NCBI RefSeq assembly: GCF_901709675.1
Contig: NC_051091.1
Coordinates: 7,166,967 to 7,230,966 of the forward strand
Reading direction: 5' to 3'
From: Syngnathus acus
Taxonomy: Eukaryota; Chordata; Actinopteri; Syngnathiformes; Syngnathidae
Length of the DNA stretch: 64,000 bases
A program made the translations under genes and the position numbers. Under the pieces are notes generated by a model. The model had not been told where the DNA came from. It did not search any database and worked only from the letters and a program-made list of their open reading frames with translations. Positions 52,500-62,725 of this stretch are shown in pieces (the stretch's first letter is position 1; each line of letters opens with the position of its first letter).

Positions 52500-53011
52500 T
52501 AGCCCGGAGGAAGCACAATCACTGCTGCTGACTCCACAGCAGTTTCCTGCCCCCAAAAGCTGCGCGGCACACTGGGACGCTGAAAGGAGCGCACGGGACA
52601 GACACGAATAGTCCGACTTTCACTCGCGTGAGAGCGAGAAAAACTGCACTCACAACTTTTTTTTTCTCTCTCTCTCCACTTCTTTTTTTTTTTCTCCCAG
52701 CAAGCTGCCAAAAGCGTCGCAACATCTGGAGGACGAGGAGCGAGAAGGAGAAAGTTTTCAGGGAGGCGGAGAGCAAGAGGGGAATCTCGAGCGGAGAAAA
52801 ATGCACTGAAAAGTTTTTTTGGGGGGGAAGGGGGGTGTGCACGTACCCGGCGTGCAGTGGATAAGATCCGTGGAAGTGTATAGATAAGAGTGGAGGGGGA
52901 GGCGAGGAGGGGGGGGAAGGAGGTCTCGGAGGGTGAGAGAAGTCCACCTGGAGAGGACAGAGAATGAATTAGCCGAAAGCTCGGATATTCCGCAAGCCAT
53001 CCGCACACAAG
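52500..53011 (+). promoter_or_regulatory. probable promoter and untranslated first exon of the downstream gene
   Basis: A pyrimidine-rich stretch (52650-52700) is followed by a purine-rich, CpG-containing leader that ends AAG at 53011 before a strong GTGAGT donor. The next plausible acceptor is at 53940. No TATA box is evident and the transcription start cannot be fixed. Confidence 0.45.
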
Positions 53012-53940
53012 GTGAGTTTGTGTCTTTGTTGTCGCAGTTGTGCAAAACGACTTTCTATAACGTGCTGATGAAAAGTTCTTCCCTGTCAAGTCCTCCGCGT
53101 GCAGGGACTCGTTAAGGGAAGCAGACGCGTGTAATTAAAGGAAAAGCAGCACAGTGTTTACCTCGCAACTATCGTGATAACACGGCAAAAGTTATTGGAG
53201 TTTCAAAGTTTTCTCTGTGACTGGAGTCTTTTGTGGGGTTGAAACTTTGAGAAACGGTTTCACTTTCCCCATTGAACTTTATGATGAATTTTTGTGTGCA
53301 TACTCTGAATGCGATCACGTTCGTTCGGCTGTTTTGGGGCAAAAAGTTGTCAAGGTAGTGAAACAGCGGGAGCGCGCAAACAGCTGGCCAGATGAGCGGC
53401 ACGCGCGCGCTCCAAGCGCACTGGCACGTGATTGAACGTGATCTAAAGAACGTGATCGAACACTATCTATTTGTCAGATCAGTCTGCAAAAAATCGATTC
53501 TTTTGCCCCCATAACCGTTCTTGATGCCTATCCAGCTGAAGAAACTCAATTTATAAGTCATCTATGTTTGCTCAGTACAATGTTTGCGCTCACTTGAAAT
53601 ATTTTCAATAAATATTTGACCTACTTGTTTGAAATTACTGATATTAAGTGACTAAAAGTTAACATAACGAATGAGTGTTCTGATGACTCAAATGTGCTGA
53701 CCCAGCATTCTCTCCTTATCATTGTCAAAACACCATACCTACTGACTCAAGACCTGTTTGTCATTTGTTGTAATTCCTTTCTCCAAAATGTTCAATAGCT
53801 CATGTACTATTTTAATGAACAACCTCATTTTATTCTTCATTTGAACGAGCCTCTAAACAATCTTTTCAGAAATGCCGCTCATCTCAGATTTATAGATTTT
53901 GGAAACAAGTGTTTTATATGATATCTTTGACTATCTCCAG
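53012..53940 (+). other. putative first intron of the downstream gene
   Basis: Runs from GTGAGT to CTATCTCCAG (929 bp). No repeats or exons recognised inside. Confidence 0.45.
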
Positions 53941-53991
53941 GCGAGCTCCTGGGCCCCTCCACCTCCTCAGAAAAGAGCCAGGCCTACGCCC

Positions 53992-54136
53992 ATGGATGAG
54001 GAGAGGAGCGCTCCTGCCATCTCCCCAGAGCCACCCGATGATGGGGACCCCTGTCCCGCAGCCTACCTGCCCAGTTTACATGTAAATGCTAACGTAGAGA
54101 TTGAAAATAGAACCTTCATCCCAGCAACAAGTCGAG
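53992..54136 (+). CDS. first coding exon of the gene downstream of foxp4; possibly mdfi (partial, 48 codons)
   Basis: The exon spans 53941-54136, between acceptor CTATCTCCAG and donor GTAAGG. The ATG at 53992 has a strong context (CGCCCATGG). It encodes MDEERSAPAISPEPPDDGDP, then an acidic, proline-rich region through NANVEIENRTFIPATSR, ending in phase 1. An upstream in-frame ATG at 53899 lies in the intron side and is unlikely to be used. In tetrapods the gene after FOXP4 on the same strand is MDFI (MyoD family inhibitor), whose N-terminus is also acidic and Pro-rich. The diagnostic Cys-rich I-mfa domain is not in the window, so mdfi rests on gene order only. It could be an unrelated gene or a non-coding exon. 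Confidence 0.5.
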
Positions 54137-55848
54137 GTAAGGGAAAGGACTCTGCCCTTTGACGAGTTTGAGTATAAGCGGATTTTTCACGAATGTATAA
54201 ACATTATAAGACATCACAGTTGATTTGTGGTTAGCACATCTGCCTCACATAAAAATCAAGTTGTGGCCATGATGGGGATTTTTTTTAGGGGGGGGAGTAG
54301 TAGCTACTCCTCATAGATGCTACACGTTAGCGGCAACAGTAGGTTGCAGATGGGTCTGTATTTCCTTGGCTGGCATGGAGGTTCTCGGAACATAGAAGGT
54401 CGAAGTTGGGGAATAGTGAAAGTGTGCTTTGCCTTCCGTGTGATTGGTCCTGGGGGGCGTTGTTGGTGATGTCTCCTCATATTGAGTTGTTGTGCATCAG
54501 CAGGTCGAACTGTTAAAATTTAAATGTCATGTTGCCATGACATTCCACAACAAAACTATTTGTTGAAAGCCTTTTTTTTTTTTACTCTTACATTAGCATT
54601 CCTATTTGCTCATCTTGTACTGGCTCTTTTCTGTCTCGTATTCTTACTGTTGGATTAGGGAGATTATAATCTTTGATGATAATACCTCAAGGAAGTTTTT
54701 TTTTAGATTATTAAAAAAAAAAAAAAAAAAAGTAGGAGGGTTGCCTCAACATGTTCTTGGAGTTAAGCCGCCTTCAACTGTGCAAACTCAGGAATCCGAC
54801 GCAAAGTAGAACTGGGCTTCTTCTATTGAAGTCGGTGTGCCAGTCTGCCTGACTGCTTGTGTGCATGTGTGAGTTGAGGGCACGTAGGTGAGCCAGGGCG
54901 GGGTGGAGACGACTGGTCAGGCTACCACAGAGGGCAACAAGGGCTTGCTTTCACTAAACCCCACCCCTCCCATCTGGAGAACGCTGGACTCTGGGGCAAG
55001 ACAACATGCACTACTACAGTGAAAAACACATCTGACAGCACACACCAGCAAACTTTTTTTTTTGTGTGTGTTTGCGTGAACAGCTCATGGCACATGACAG
55101 TGCGTCTCTTTGACTTCCTAAGCGGTGAAAGATTTGTTCACCCGTTGCGCTGATGTCATACTCAAAGATGCAAATATAACAAGGCCAAGAATCGGTCTTA
55201 TTTTAGTGCCACACAATTTGAGAACTAAAATGAGACATTTTAAACCAAAGTGTCCACAACTTAATGACAAATGTGACCAAGCATGCACGACAGAGTGCAG
55301 AGAGATCTCTTTGAGCTATCTAGTCGTGCTCGAATTGTAAGTCAAGCTCCCCTCAGCAGCTCCAAGGCCACGCAACGGTGCTGTGTTTTGACAGATGTGT
55401 GCTCCTCACTGTTGGGAATCTTGCTCTGCCTCAGACATGAAGATGCAATGAGGCTATCTGTTTATGTAGGAAAGCCTCAGCTCCATATGCTAAGCCCTCA
55501 TTCTTTTTTTTTTTTTACCACTGGCATCTCTTTTTCTTTCTTTTTTGCCTCCTCTTCAGTGTTTTTGACCCACTTTTCTCAAGTTGTTTTATCTTTATCC
55601 GAACCCACTAATGACTTGATTTGTGTATATATAGCCGATGAGCGTGTTGTTTTCAATATAAAGGAAGTCCAACTGCGTCATTCTTTTAGGAGTCAGCACC
55701 AGTGAATTTTATTGCTTCCTCTTCTTGTTTGTAGACGAGTGGTTAACATGCTCAAATTTCACAGTTTGCAAGAATTTTGGTCAACTTTTTAGAAATAAAA
55801 CCTGACCAGCAGACAGTGATCACAACAACCACCTTGGCCTAAATCATA

Positions 55849-55990
55849 CGTGTCAAACTCCAGGCCTGGGGGCCATACACAGCCCGCCACATGAATTTAT
55901 GTGGCCCGCGAAGACAAATTGTGCATCGACTTTGTGTCATTAGTAAAATTACAAATTGGCTTCACTTTTAAAAAAATAGAGATATTGCTT
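55849..55990. repeat. dispersed vertebrate/fish repeat fragment
   Basis: The sequence TGTCAAACTCCAGGCCTGGG followed by a GGCCCGC-rich segment resembles an interspersed repeat common in fish genomes. Family not assigned. Confidence 0.5.
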
Positions 55991-57009
55991 GCAATTTTTA
56001 TTACCATTCGTCTTGTTAAAATATTTGAAGTTTTACAAGTCTCTGAATTTCAAAACTAGTTATTCATCAGTTTGTTTTGTATGCTGAGAAACTCAATTAT
56101 TTGCCTGTATTCCATCATAACATGAGAACTTACAATAATTGTGACAATAAATAATTTCCTTACTGGCATTTGATCTTGTTTGGCCATTCACCGCAGTCTA
56201 TCCGGTGTTCTGTAAACAAGAGCAGATTTGGAAACAGCTTTTGCACTAGTCTGTTGTGGAGTCATCAACATTTAGGTAGTGTTCCATTGATAATATTTAT
56301 TCAGCTATTATTTAGTATTTGTCTTTCCAGAAACAAGCTGCAGTTTAAATATTATATTATTTAGTATAGTATATTTTGTTTGATCGACTCGTGTTTGTTC
56401 CAAATCGCACTAAAGTACAGTACGTCTCTCCTCTCCTGTGTTGGAATGCAACTATGTGCCCGCTCGTCTCATTTTAGTCACAGAGGTTCATTGAGGCCAA
56501 TGTCTAATTTAGTTTCCCACTGAGATTGAAATAACCAAGGTGCAATTTGGGGCATTTTTACAAGATATTTGAAGTAAAGTCCCCCCCTCATCTCCTCACC
56601 ACCTCGCAAACGTTTGAGAAAGTGTTGCTCACATTCACAAGGACACGAACACACATTTACCGATGACAGACTGTGTCAACAGCGTGTGAAAGGCCAAAAG
56701 CCAGCCTTTCATGTGAAAAGCACTCACTGCTAGAATTTGAATTCATTTTCACTGAAGCAAGTAAGATTTGAATGTGAAGGGGAATCCAATCAATAATTGT
56801 AGAAGTCCAGGAAAAAATAATTGTCAGGTATTTAACGGTGAAAAGTTACATTTTCTGTTGAGAACATGAATGGAAGTTTTCCACGTTGAATCAAGGATGT
56901 GTGATAGTTTATAACAATGTTTCAAATGCCCTTTACTCTACTTTTTCACCCCCCCCCCCCCCCCAAAAAAAAATCTATATCTCAATTTCCATTTAAGGCT
57001 GTCCTTTAA

Positions 57010-57080
57010 CACTGTTTTCCAACCAGTGTGCCGTGAGAGATGTTCAGCTGTGCCGTGGGAAATTGTCCAACATTAAATAC
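57010..57080. repeat. dispersed repeat fragment
   Basis: Two near-copies of GTGTGCCGTG/GCTGTGCCGTGGGAAATTGTC occur in tandem, a phrase familiar from dispersed DNA-transposon remnants in vertebrates. Family not assigned. Confidence 0.4.
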
Positions 57081-57293
57081 CGAGCGCATTGTAAACAGGA
57101 TCGCCAAACCACAGGTCAGTTAGCGCAAGGCCTGGTCAGCCACTTGCTAATCGTGCATGTGTGGCAAATCGGAGAATCTTGAGATTTCATGTTGTGGCAT
57201 CGGCACATACTCAGTTTATGTGTGTTCCTGATAGTGTTGGCTCGGGAGTGAACGATTCGTTAAAAAGAACGATTTTCTTTTCAGTGAACGAGA

Positions 57294-57435
57294 GTGAACG
57301 AATCACTTCCTAAAGTGATTCGTTCTTTTTTCAGTTCATATGACTTCAACCAGTAGGTGCCGGTAATGCGCATTGAAGCTGGTGCCACCTCGCCGTAAAT
57401 CAAAACGAAGAAGAAAATTACGGAACTTCCCGTTC
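57294..57435 (+). repeat. left arm of a 142-bp inverted repeat
   Basis: Begins GTGAACGAATCACTTCC, itself partly palindromic (AATCACTT/AAGTGATT). Its reverse complement recurs at 62506-62647 with few differences. Confidence 0.9.
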
Positions 57436-58002
57436 ACGAACGAGTCGTGAATTGCATTTCCCGTTCGTCAACTTAACGGATCTGTGAGTGAAGGAGTCAG
57501 TGATTTGCATTTCCAGTTCATCGCGAGAACGGATCAGTGAGGGAGCGAATCCTGACTTTCCCGTTCGTGAACGAGTCAATGGGTCAACTGCCTTCCTTCC
57601 CGTGCATCAACGGATCAGTCAGTGAACGTGTTGCGTCTCCCTCCTGGCGTGAACTATGTAAGCCAGAATGTAGATTTACGATTTGCCAAGGAAAGAAAGA
57701 ACCACTCACAAACACCACTTCATTTATGCACGTTTTCTCCAAGCTAACGGCTAACTTTATTGCATGAAGGGATGCGCCGTTATGCAACAACGGGGAGATT
57801 ATGCTTCTCTTTGGGTAATCTTGATTTTATAACACTTGTAGTAGTTTTTAAATAACGTGTATGCATATAAATAAATATTGTTATCCAATATATCTACTGC
57901 AATTTCACTTTAGATTGCTGGTTTGAAATTTACTTTTAATATTATTTTCAAATAAACATTTATGTTAAAACTTGTCTGGTGTTTTATTCCTTGTTTTTTT
58001 AT

Positions 58003-58062
58003 TCGCCAATTAAAACATAAAAATCTGACATTTGGTTAACTGCTTTATATGACAATATGTGT
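58003..58062 (+). repeat. direct repeat S1, left copy
   Basis: Contains AAAACATAAAAATCTGACAT and GGTTAACTGCTTTATATGAC. Recurs in the same orientation at 62671-62724, where an L2-like LINE follows immediately. Confidence 0.85.
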
Positions 58063-58175
58063 AGGTACACCTCATGGACACTTCAATAGGTACACTACAC
58101 GAGGTAAAAGAAAAAAAAAGAATAAGTAAATAAAGGATTAATTGCACAATAAAAGCACGTTTTGTACATTCTCAC

Positions 58176-58447
58176 ACCTGGGATCGAACCAAGTTCTGAC
58201 CGAGCAAGAACCCGTGTCGTTATCCAGTCGGCTATTTCTACCTGGAAATCCTTGGTCGTCAGCACTCTTTTGTACTCGTGATGTGCATTCCAGTTCTCAA
58301 GTGAACTGAATCTTTAGAATCGGTTCACTCCAAATATTTGTTCAAAAGAATCGTTCACCGAATCGTTCACTACACTTTCTTGTTTATTTAGTCTTTTTCT
58401 TTTTTTTAACTCGTGTAGTGTACCTATTGTAGTGTCCATGAGGTGTA
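58176..58447. repeat. direct repeat flanking the array, left copy, with tRNA-like boxes
   Basis: Aligns with 62242-62499. Minus strand carries A-box-like TAGCCGACTGG and B-box GGTTCGATCCC. The rest holds the motif GTGAACTGAATCTTTAGAATC and ends GTGTCCATGAGGTG. Confidence 0.85.
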
Positions 58448-58666
58448 CCTAATCACAGGCCACTTCAATAGGGAAACACCCGCCCTCACCCCCACCTCCT
58501 GATTGGCTGTTTGATCTGTGACGTCACTCGGATACTCCATTAGGTACACCGCCATTTTCAAGTGTACCTAATAACAGGCCACTTTATTAGGGAAATATCA
58601 TGGTCAAAGGTCACAGGTGTCAAGCTCTAGTCCTCGGGGCCGCGTTCCAACATGTTTTCCAAGTGA

Positions 58667-58756
58667 CCCTCGTTAAGCGCACCTGCGTGAAAAGTTTTAG
58701 CTCCTGCGGAACGTGAAAGGAGCTAAAACTTTTCACGCAGGTGCACTTAACGAGGG
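58667..58756. repeat. short palindrome in half-unit A (first of six)
   Basis: Arms 58667-58705 and 58718-58756 pair over 39 nt with one mismatch around a 12-nt loop. The same structure recurs in every A half-unit. Confidence 0.95.
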
Positions 58757-58848
58757 AATCACACGGACACTCCATTAGGTACACCACCATTTTCAAGTGT
58801 ACCTAATAACAGGCCACTTTATTAGGGAAATATCATGGTCAAAGGTCA

Positions 58849-59049
58849 CAGGTGTGAAAGCTCTAGTCCGCGGGGCCGCGTTCCAACATGTTTTCCAAGT
58901 GACCCTCGTTAAGCGCACCTGCGTGAAAAGTTTTAGCCCCTTTCACGTTCCGCAGGAGCTAAAACTTTTCACGCAGGTGCACTTAACGAGGGTAACTTGG
59001 AAAACATATTGGAACGCGGCCCCCCGAGGACTGGAGGTCGACACCCCTG
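58849..59049. mobile_element. long palindromic MITE-like unit in half-unit B (first of six)
   Basis: From CAGGTGTGAAAGC to GACACCCCTG. Ends are imperfect inverted repeats, and the arms 58872-58937 and 58958-59023 (66 nt each) pair almost fully around a 20-nt spacer. It resembles hairpin MITEs of fish genomes with a CAGGGGTGTC terminus. Present in all six B half-units. Confidence 0.75.
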
Positions 59050-62000
59050 GTTTAAGTGAAAAGTGCCACACCCGCCCTCACCCACTTTCTGATTGGCTGT
59101 TTGATCTGTGACGTCACTCGGTGACTATTAGGTACACTGCCATTTTCAAGTGTACCTAATAACAGGCCACTTTATTAGGGAAATATCATGGTCAAAGGTC
59201 ACAGGTGTCAAGCTCTAGTCCTTGGGGCCGCGTTCCAACATGTTTTCCAAGTGACCCTCGTTAAGCGCACCTGCGTGAAAAGTTTTAGCTCCTGCGGAAC
59301 GTGAAAGGAGCTAAAACTTTTCACGCAGGTGCACTTAACGAGGGAATCACACGGACACTCCATTAGGTACACCGCCATTTTCAAGTGTACCTAATAACAG
59401 GCCACTTTATTAGGGAAATATCATGGTCAAAGGTCACAGGTGTGAAAGCTCTAGTCCTCGGGGCCGCGTTCCAACATGTTTTCCAAGTGACCCTCGTTAA
59501 GCGCACCTGCGTGAAAAGTTTTAGCCCCTTTCACGTTCCGCAGGAGCTAAAACTTTTCACGCAGGTGCACTTAACGAGGGTAACTTGGAAAACATATTGG
59601 AACGCGGCCCCCCGAGGACTGGAGGTCGACACCCCTGGTTTAAGTGAAAAGTGCCACACCCGCCCTCACCCCCACTTTCTGATTGGCTGTTTGATCTGTG
59701 ACGTCACTCGGTGACTATTAGGTACACTGCCATTTTCAAGTGTACCTAATAACAGGCCACTTTATTAGGGAAATATCATGGTCAAAGGTCACAGGTGTCA
59801 AGCTCTAGTCCTTGGGGCCGCGTTCCAACATGTTTTCCAAGTGACCCTCGTTAAGCGCACCTGCGTGAAAAGTTTTAGCTCCTGCGGAACGTGAAAGGAG
59901 CTAAAACTTTTCACGCAGGTGCACTTAACGAGGGAATCACACGGACACTCCATTAGGTACACCACCATTTTCAAGTGTACCTAATAACAGGCCACTTTAT
60001 TAGGGAAATATCATGGTCAAAGGTCACAGGTGTGAAAGCTCTAGTCCGCGGGGCCGCGTTCCAACATGTTTTCCAAGTGACCCTCGTTAAGCGCACCTGC
60101 GTGAAAAGTTTTAGCCCCTTTCACGTTCCGCAGGAGCTAAAACTTTTCACGCAGGTGCACTTAACGAGGGTAACTTGGAAAACATATTGGAACGCGGCCC
60201 CCCGAGGACTGGAGGTCGACACCCCTGGTTTAAGTGAAAAGTGCCACACCCGCCCTCACCCACTTTCTGATTGGCTGTTTGATCTGTGACGTCACTCGGT
60301 GACTATTAGGTACACTGCCATTTTCAAGTGTACCTAATAACAGGCCACTTTATTAGGGAAATATCATGGTCAAAGGTCACAGGTGTCAAGCTCTAGTCCT
60401 TGGGGCCGCGTTCCAACATGTTTTCCAAGTGACCCTCGTTAAGCGCACCTGCGTGAAAAGTTTTAGCTCCTGCGGAACGTGAAAGGAGCTAAAACTTTTC
60501 ACGCAGGTGCACTTAACGAGGGAATCACACGGACACTCCATTAGGTACACCGCCATTTTCAAGTGTACCTAATAACAGGCCACTTTATTAGGGAAATATC
60601 ATGGTCAAAGGTCACAGGTGTGAAAGCTCTAGTCCTCGGGGCCGCGTTCCAACATGTTTTCCAAGTTACCCTCGTTAAGCGCACCTGCGTGAAAAGTTTT
60701 AGCCCCTTTCACGTTCCGCAGGAGCTAAAACTTTTCACGCAGGTGCACTTAACGAGGGTAACTTGGAAAACATATTGGAACGCGGCCCCTCGAGGACTGG
60801 AGGTCGACACCCCTGGTTTAAGTGAAAAGTGCCACACCCGCCCTCACCCCCACTTTCTGATTGGCTGTTTGATCTGTGACGTCACTCGGTGACTATTAGG
60901 TACACTGCCATTTTCAAGTGTACCTAATAACAGGCCACTTTATTAGGGAAATATCATGGTCAAAGGTCACAGGTGTCAAGCTCTAGTCCTTGGGGCCGCG
61001 TTCCAACATGTTTTCCAAGTGACCCTCGTTAAGCGCACCTGCGTGAAAAGTTTTAGCTCCTGCGGAACGTGAAAGGAGCTAAAACTTTTCACGCAGGTGC
61101 ACTTAACGAGGGAATCACACGGACACTCCATTAGGTACACCGCCATTTTCAAGTGTACCTAATAACAGGCCACTTTATTAGGGAAATATCATGGTCAAAG
61201 GTCACAGGTGTGAAAGCTCTAGTCCGCGGGGCCGCGTTCCAACATGTTTTCCAAGTGACCCTCGTTAAGCGCACCTGCGTGAAAAGTTTTAGCCCCTTTC
61301 ACGTTCCGCAGGAGCTAAAACTTTTCACGCAGGTGCACTTAACGAGGGTAACTTGGAAAACATATTGGAACGCGGCCCCCCGAGGACTGGAGGTCGACAC
61401 CCCTGGTTTAAGTGAAAAGTGCCACACCCGCCCTCACCCACTTTCTGATTGGCTGTTTGATCTGTGACGTCACTCGGTGACTATTAGGTACACTGCCATT
61501 TTCAAGTGTACCTAATAACAGGCCACTTTATTAGGGAAATATCATGGTCAAAGGTCACAGGTGTCAAGCTCTAGTCCTTGGGGCCGCGTTCCAACATGTT
61601 TTCCAAGTGACCCTCGTTAAGCGCACCTGCGTGAAAAGTTTTAGCTCCTGCGGAACGTGAAAGGAGCTAAAACTTTTCACGCAGGTGCACTTAACGAGGG
61701 AATCACACGGACACTCCATTAGGTACACCGCCATTTTCAAGTGTACCTAATAACAGGCCACTTTATTAGGGAAATATCATGGTCAAAGGTCACTGGTGTG
61801 AAAGCTCTAGTCCTCGGGGCCGCGTTCCAACATGTTTTCCAAGTGACCCTCGTTAAGCGCACCTGCGTGAAAAGTTTTAGCCCCTTTCACGTTCCGCAGG
61901 AGCTAAAACTTTTCACGCAGGTGCACTTAACGAGGGTAACTTGGAAAACATATTGGAACGCGGCCCCCCGAGGACTGGAGGTCGACACCCCTGGTTTAAG

Positions 62001-62241
62001 TGAAAAGTGCCACACCCGCCCTCACCCCCACTTTCTGATTGGCTGTTTGATCTGTGACGTCACTCGGACACTCCATTAGATACACCGCCATTTTTAGGTG
62101 TTCCTAATAACAGGCCACTTCATTAGGGAAAAATCATGGCCAAAGCCTCAATGTAAGTGAAAAGTGTATTTACACTTAAATACTTGCATATGCATACAAA
62201 GCGAGGTTCCTATTCTAAAAAGCTCACAGTTACATGTTCAT

Positions 62242-62499
62242 ACCTGGGATCGAACCAGGTTCTTACCATGCAAGAGGCTATGTCACTAACCAGTCGGCTA
62301 TTTCGCCCTGGCAACTTTTGGCCGTCTGCACTCTTTTGTACTTTGATGTGCAGTCCAGTTTTTAGGTGAAGTGAATCTTTAGAATCGGTTTTCTCAAAAG
62401 ATTTGTTCAAAAGAATCGTTCGCTACACTTTCTTATTTATTTATTCTTTTTTTTCTTTTTTACCTCGTGTCGTGTACGTATTGAAGTGTCCATGAGGTG
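62242..62499. repeat. direct repeat flanking the array, right copy, with tRNA-like boxes
   Basis: Diverged copy of 58176-58447. The minus-strand T-arm is perfect (CCTGG-TTCGATC-CCAGG), but no acceptor stem can be formed, so it is a tRNA-derived relic and not a tRNA gene. Confidence 0.85.
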
Positions 62500-62505
62500 G
62501 GTCGC

Positions 62506-62647
62506 GAACGGGAAGTTACGTCATTTTCTTCTTCGTTTTGTTTTACGGCGAGGTGGCACCAGCTTCAATGCGCATTACCGGCACCTACTGGTTGAAGTCA
62601 TATGAACTGAAAAAAGAACGAATCACTTTAGGAAGTGATTCGTTCAC
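62506..62647 (-). repeat. right arm of the 142-bp inverted repeat
   Basis: Reverse-complement copy of 57294-57435, ending AAGTGATTCGTTCAC, about 5.07 kb from its partner. Confidence 0.9.
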
Positions 62648-62670
62648 TAACCCTAACCCTTGTATTTATA

Positions 62671-62724
62671 TTCACCAATCAAAACATAAAAATCAGACAT
62701 TTGGTTAACTGCTTTATATGACAT
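62671..62724 (+). repeat. direct repeat S1, right copy
   Basis: Near-identical to 58003-58062 up to TATATGACA, where the LINE insertion begins. Confidence 0.85.
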
Positions 62725-62725
62725 G

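Larger units (their letters stand above)
54137..57231 (+). other. putative intron 2 of the downstream gene
   Basis: No further exon recognised. A20 and T-rich runs and two dispersed-repeat fragments (55849-55990, 57010-57080) are present. Confidence 0.5.
58562..62097 (+). repeat. tandem array of six ~589-bp units (1,178-bp higher-order repeat x3)
   Basis: The phrase GTGTACCTAATAACAGGCC recurs at 58562, 59150, 59740, 60328, 60918 and 61506 (half-unit A) and at 58797, 59385, 59975, 60563, 61153 and 61741 (half-unit B). Spacings alternate 588 and 590. Odd and even units differ consistently (CCGCGG versus CCTCGG, CACCCAC versus CACCCCCAC), so the real period is a 1,178-bp dimer. Copies are almost identical. 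Partial units flank the array (58443-58561, 62098-62150). Confidence 0.97.

Noticed and set aside
52388-53089. 233-codon minus-strand open frame
   Set aside because: It is the complement of a purine-rich leader, gives low-complexity Ser/Pro/Lys sequence, and conflicts with the + strand donor at 53011.
53899-53991. Earlier ATG for the downstream gene at 53899
   Set aside because: It lies upstream of the acceptor AG at 53940, in intronic A/T-rich sequence; the ATG at 53992 has the better context.
58797-62079. Six repeated open frames of 104-112 codons, near identical, looking like a tandem gene family
   Set aside because: They start at GTG, run through a 66-nt palindrome and simply reflect the repeat unit. 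No similarity to a known family, no Kozak ATG and no splice context.
58562-62097. CRISPR-like or rDNA-like array
   Set aside because: Units are 589 bp with no short repeat/spacer pattern and no rRNA sequence, and the host is a vertebrate.
62242-62312. tRNA gene on the minus strand
   Set aside because: The T-arm and A/B boxes are good, but no acceptor stem or D-stem can be formed and a diverged second copy exists; better explained as a SINE relic.
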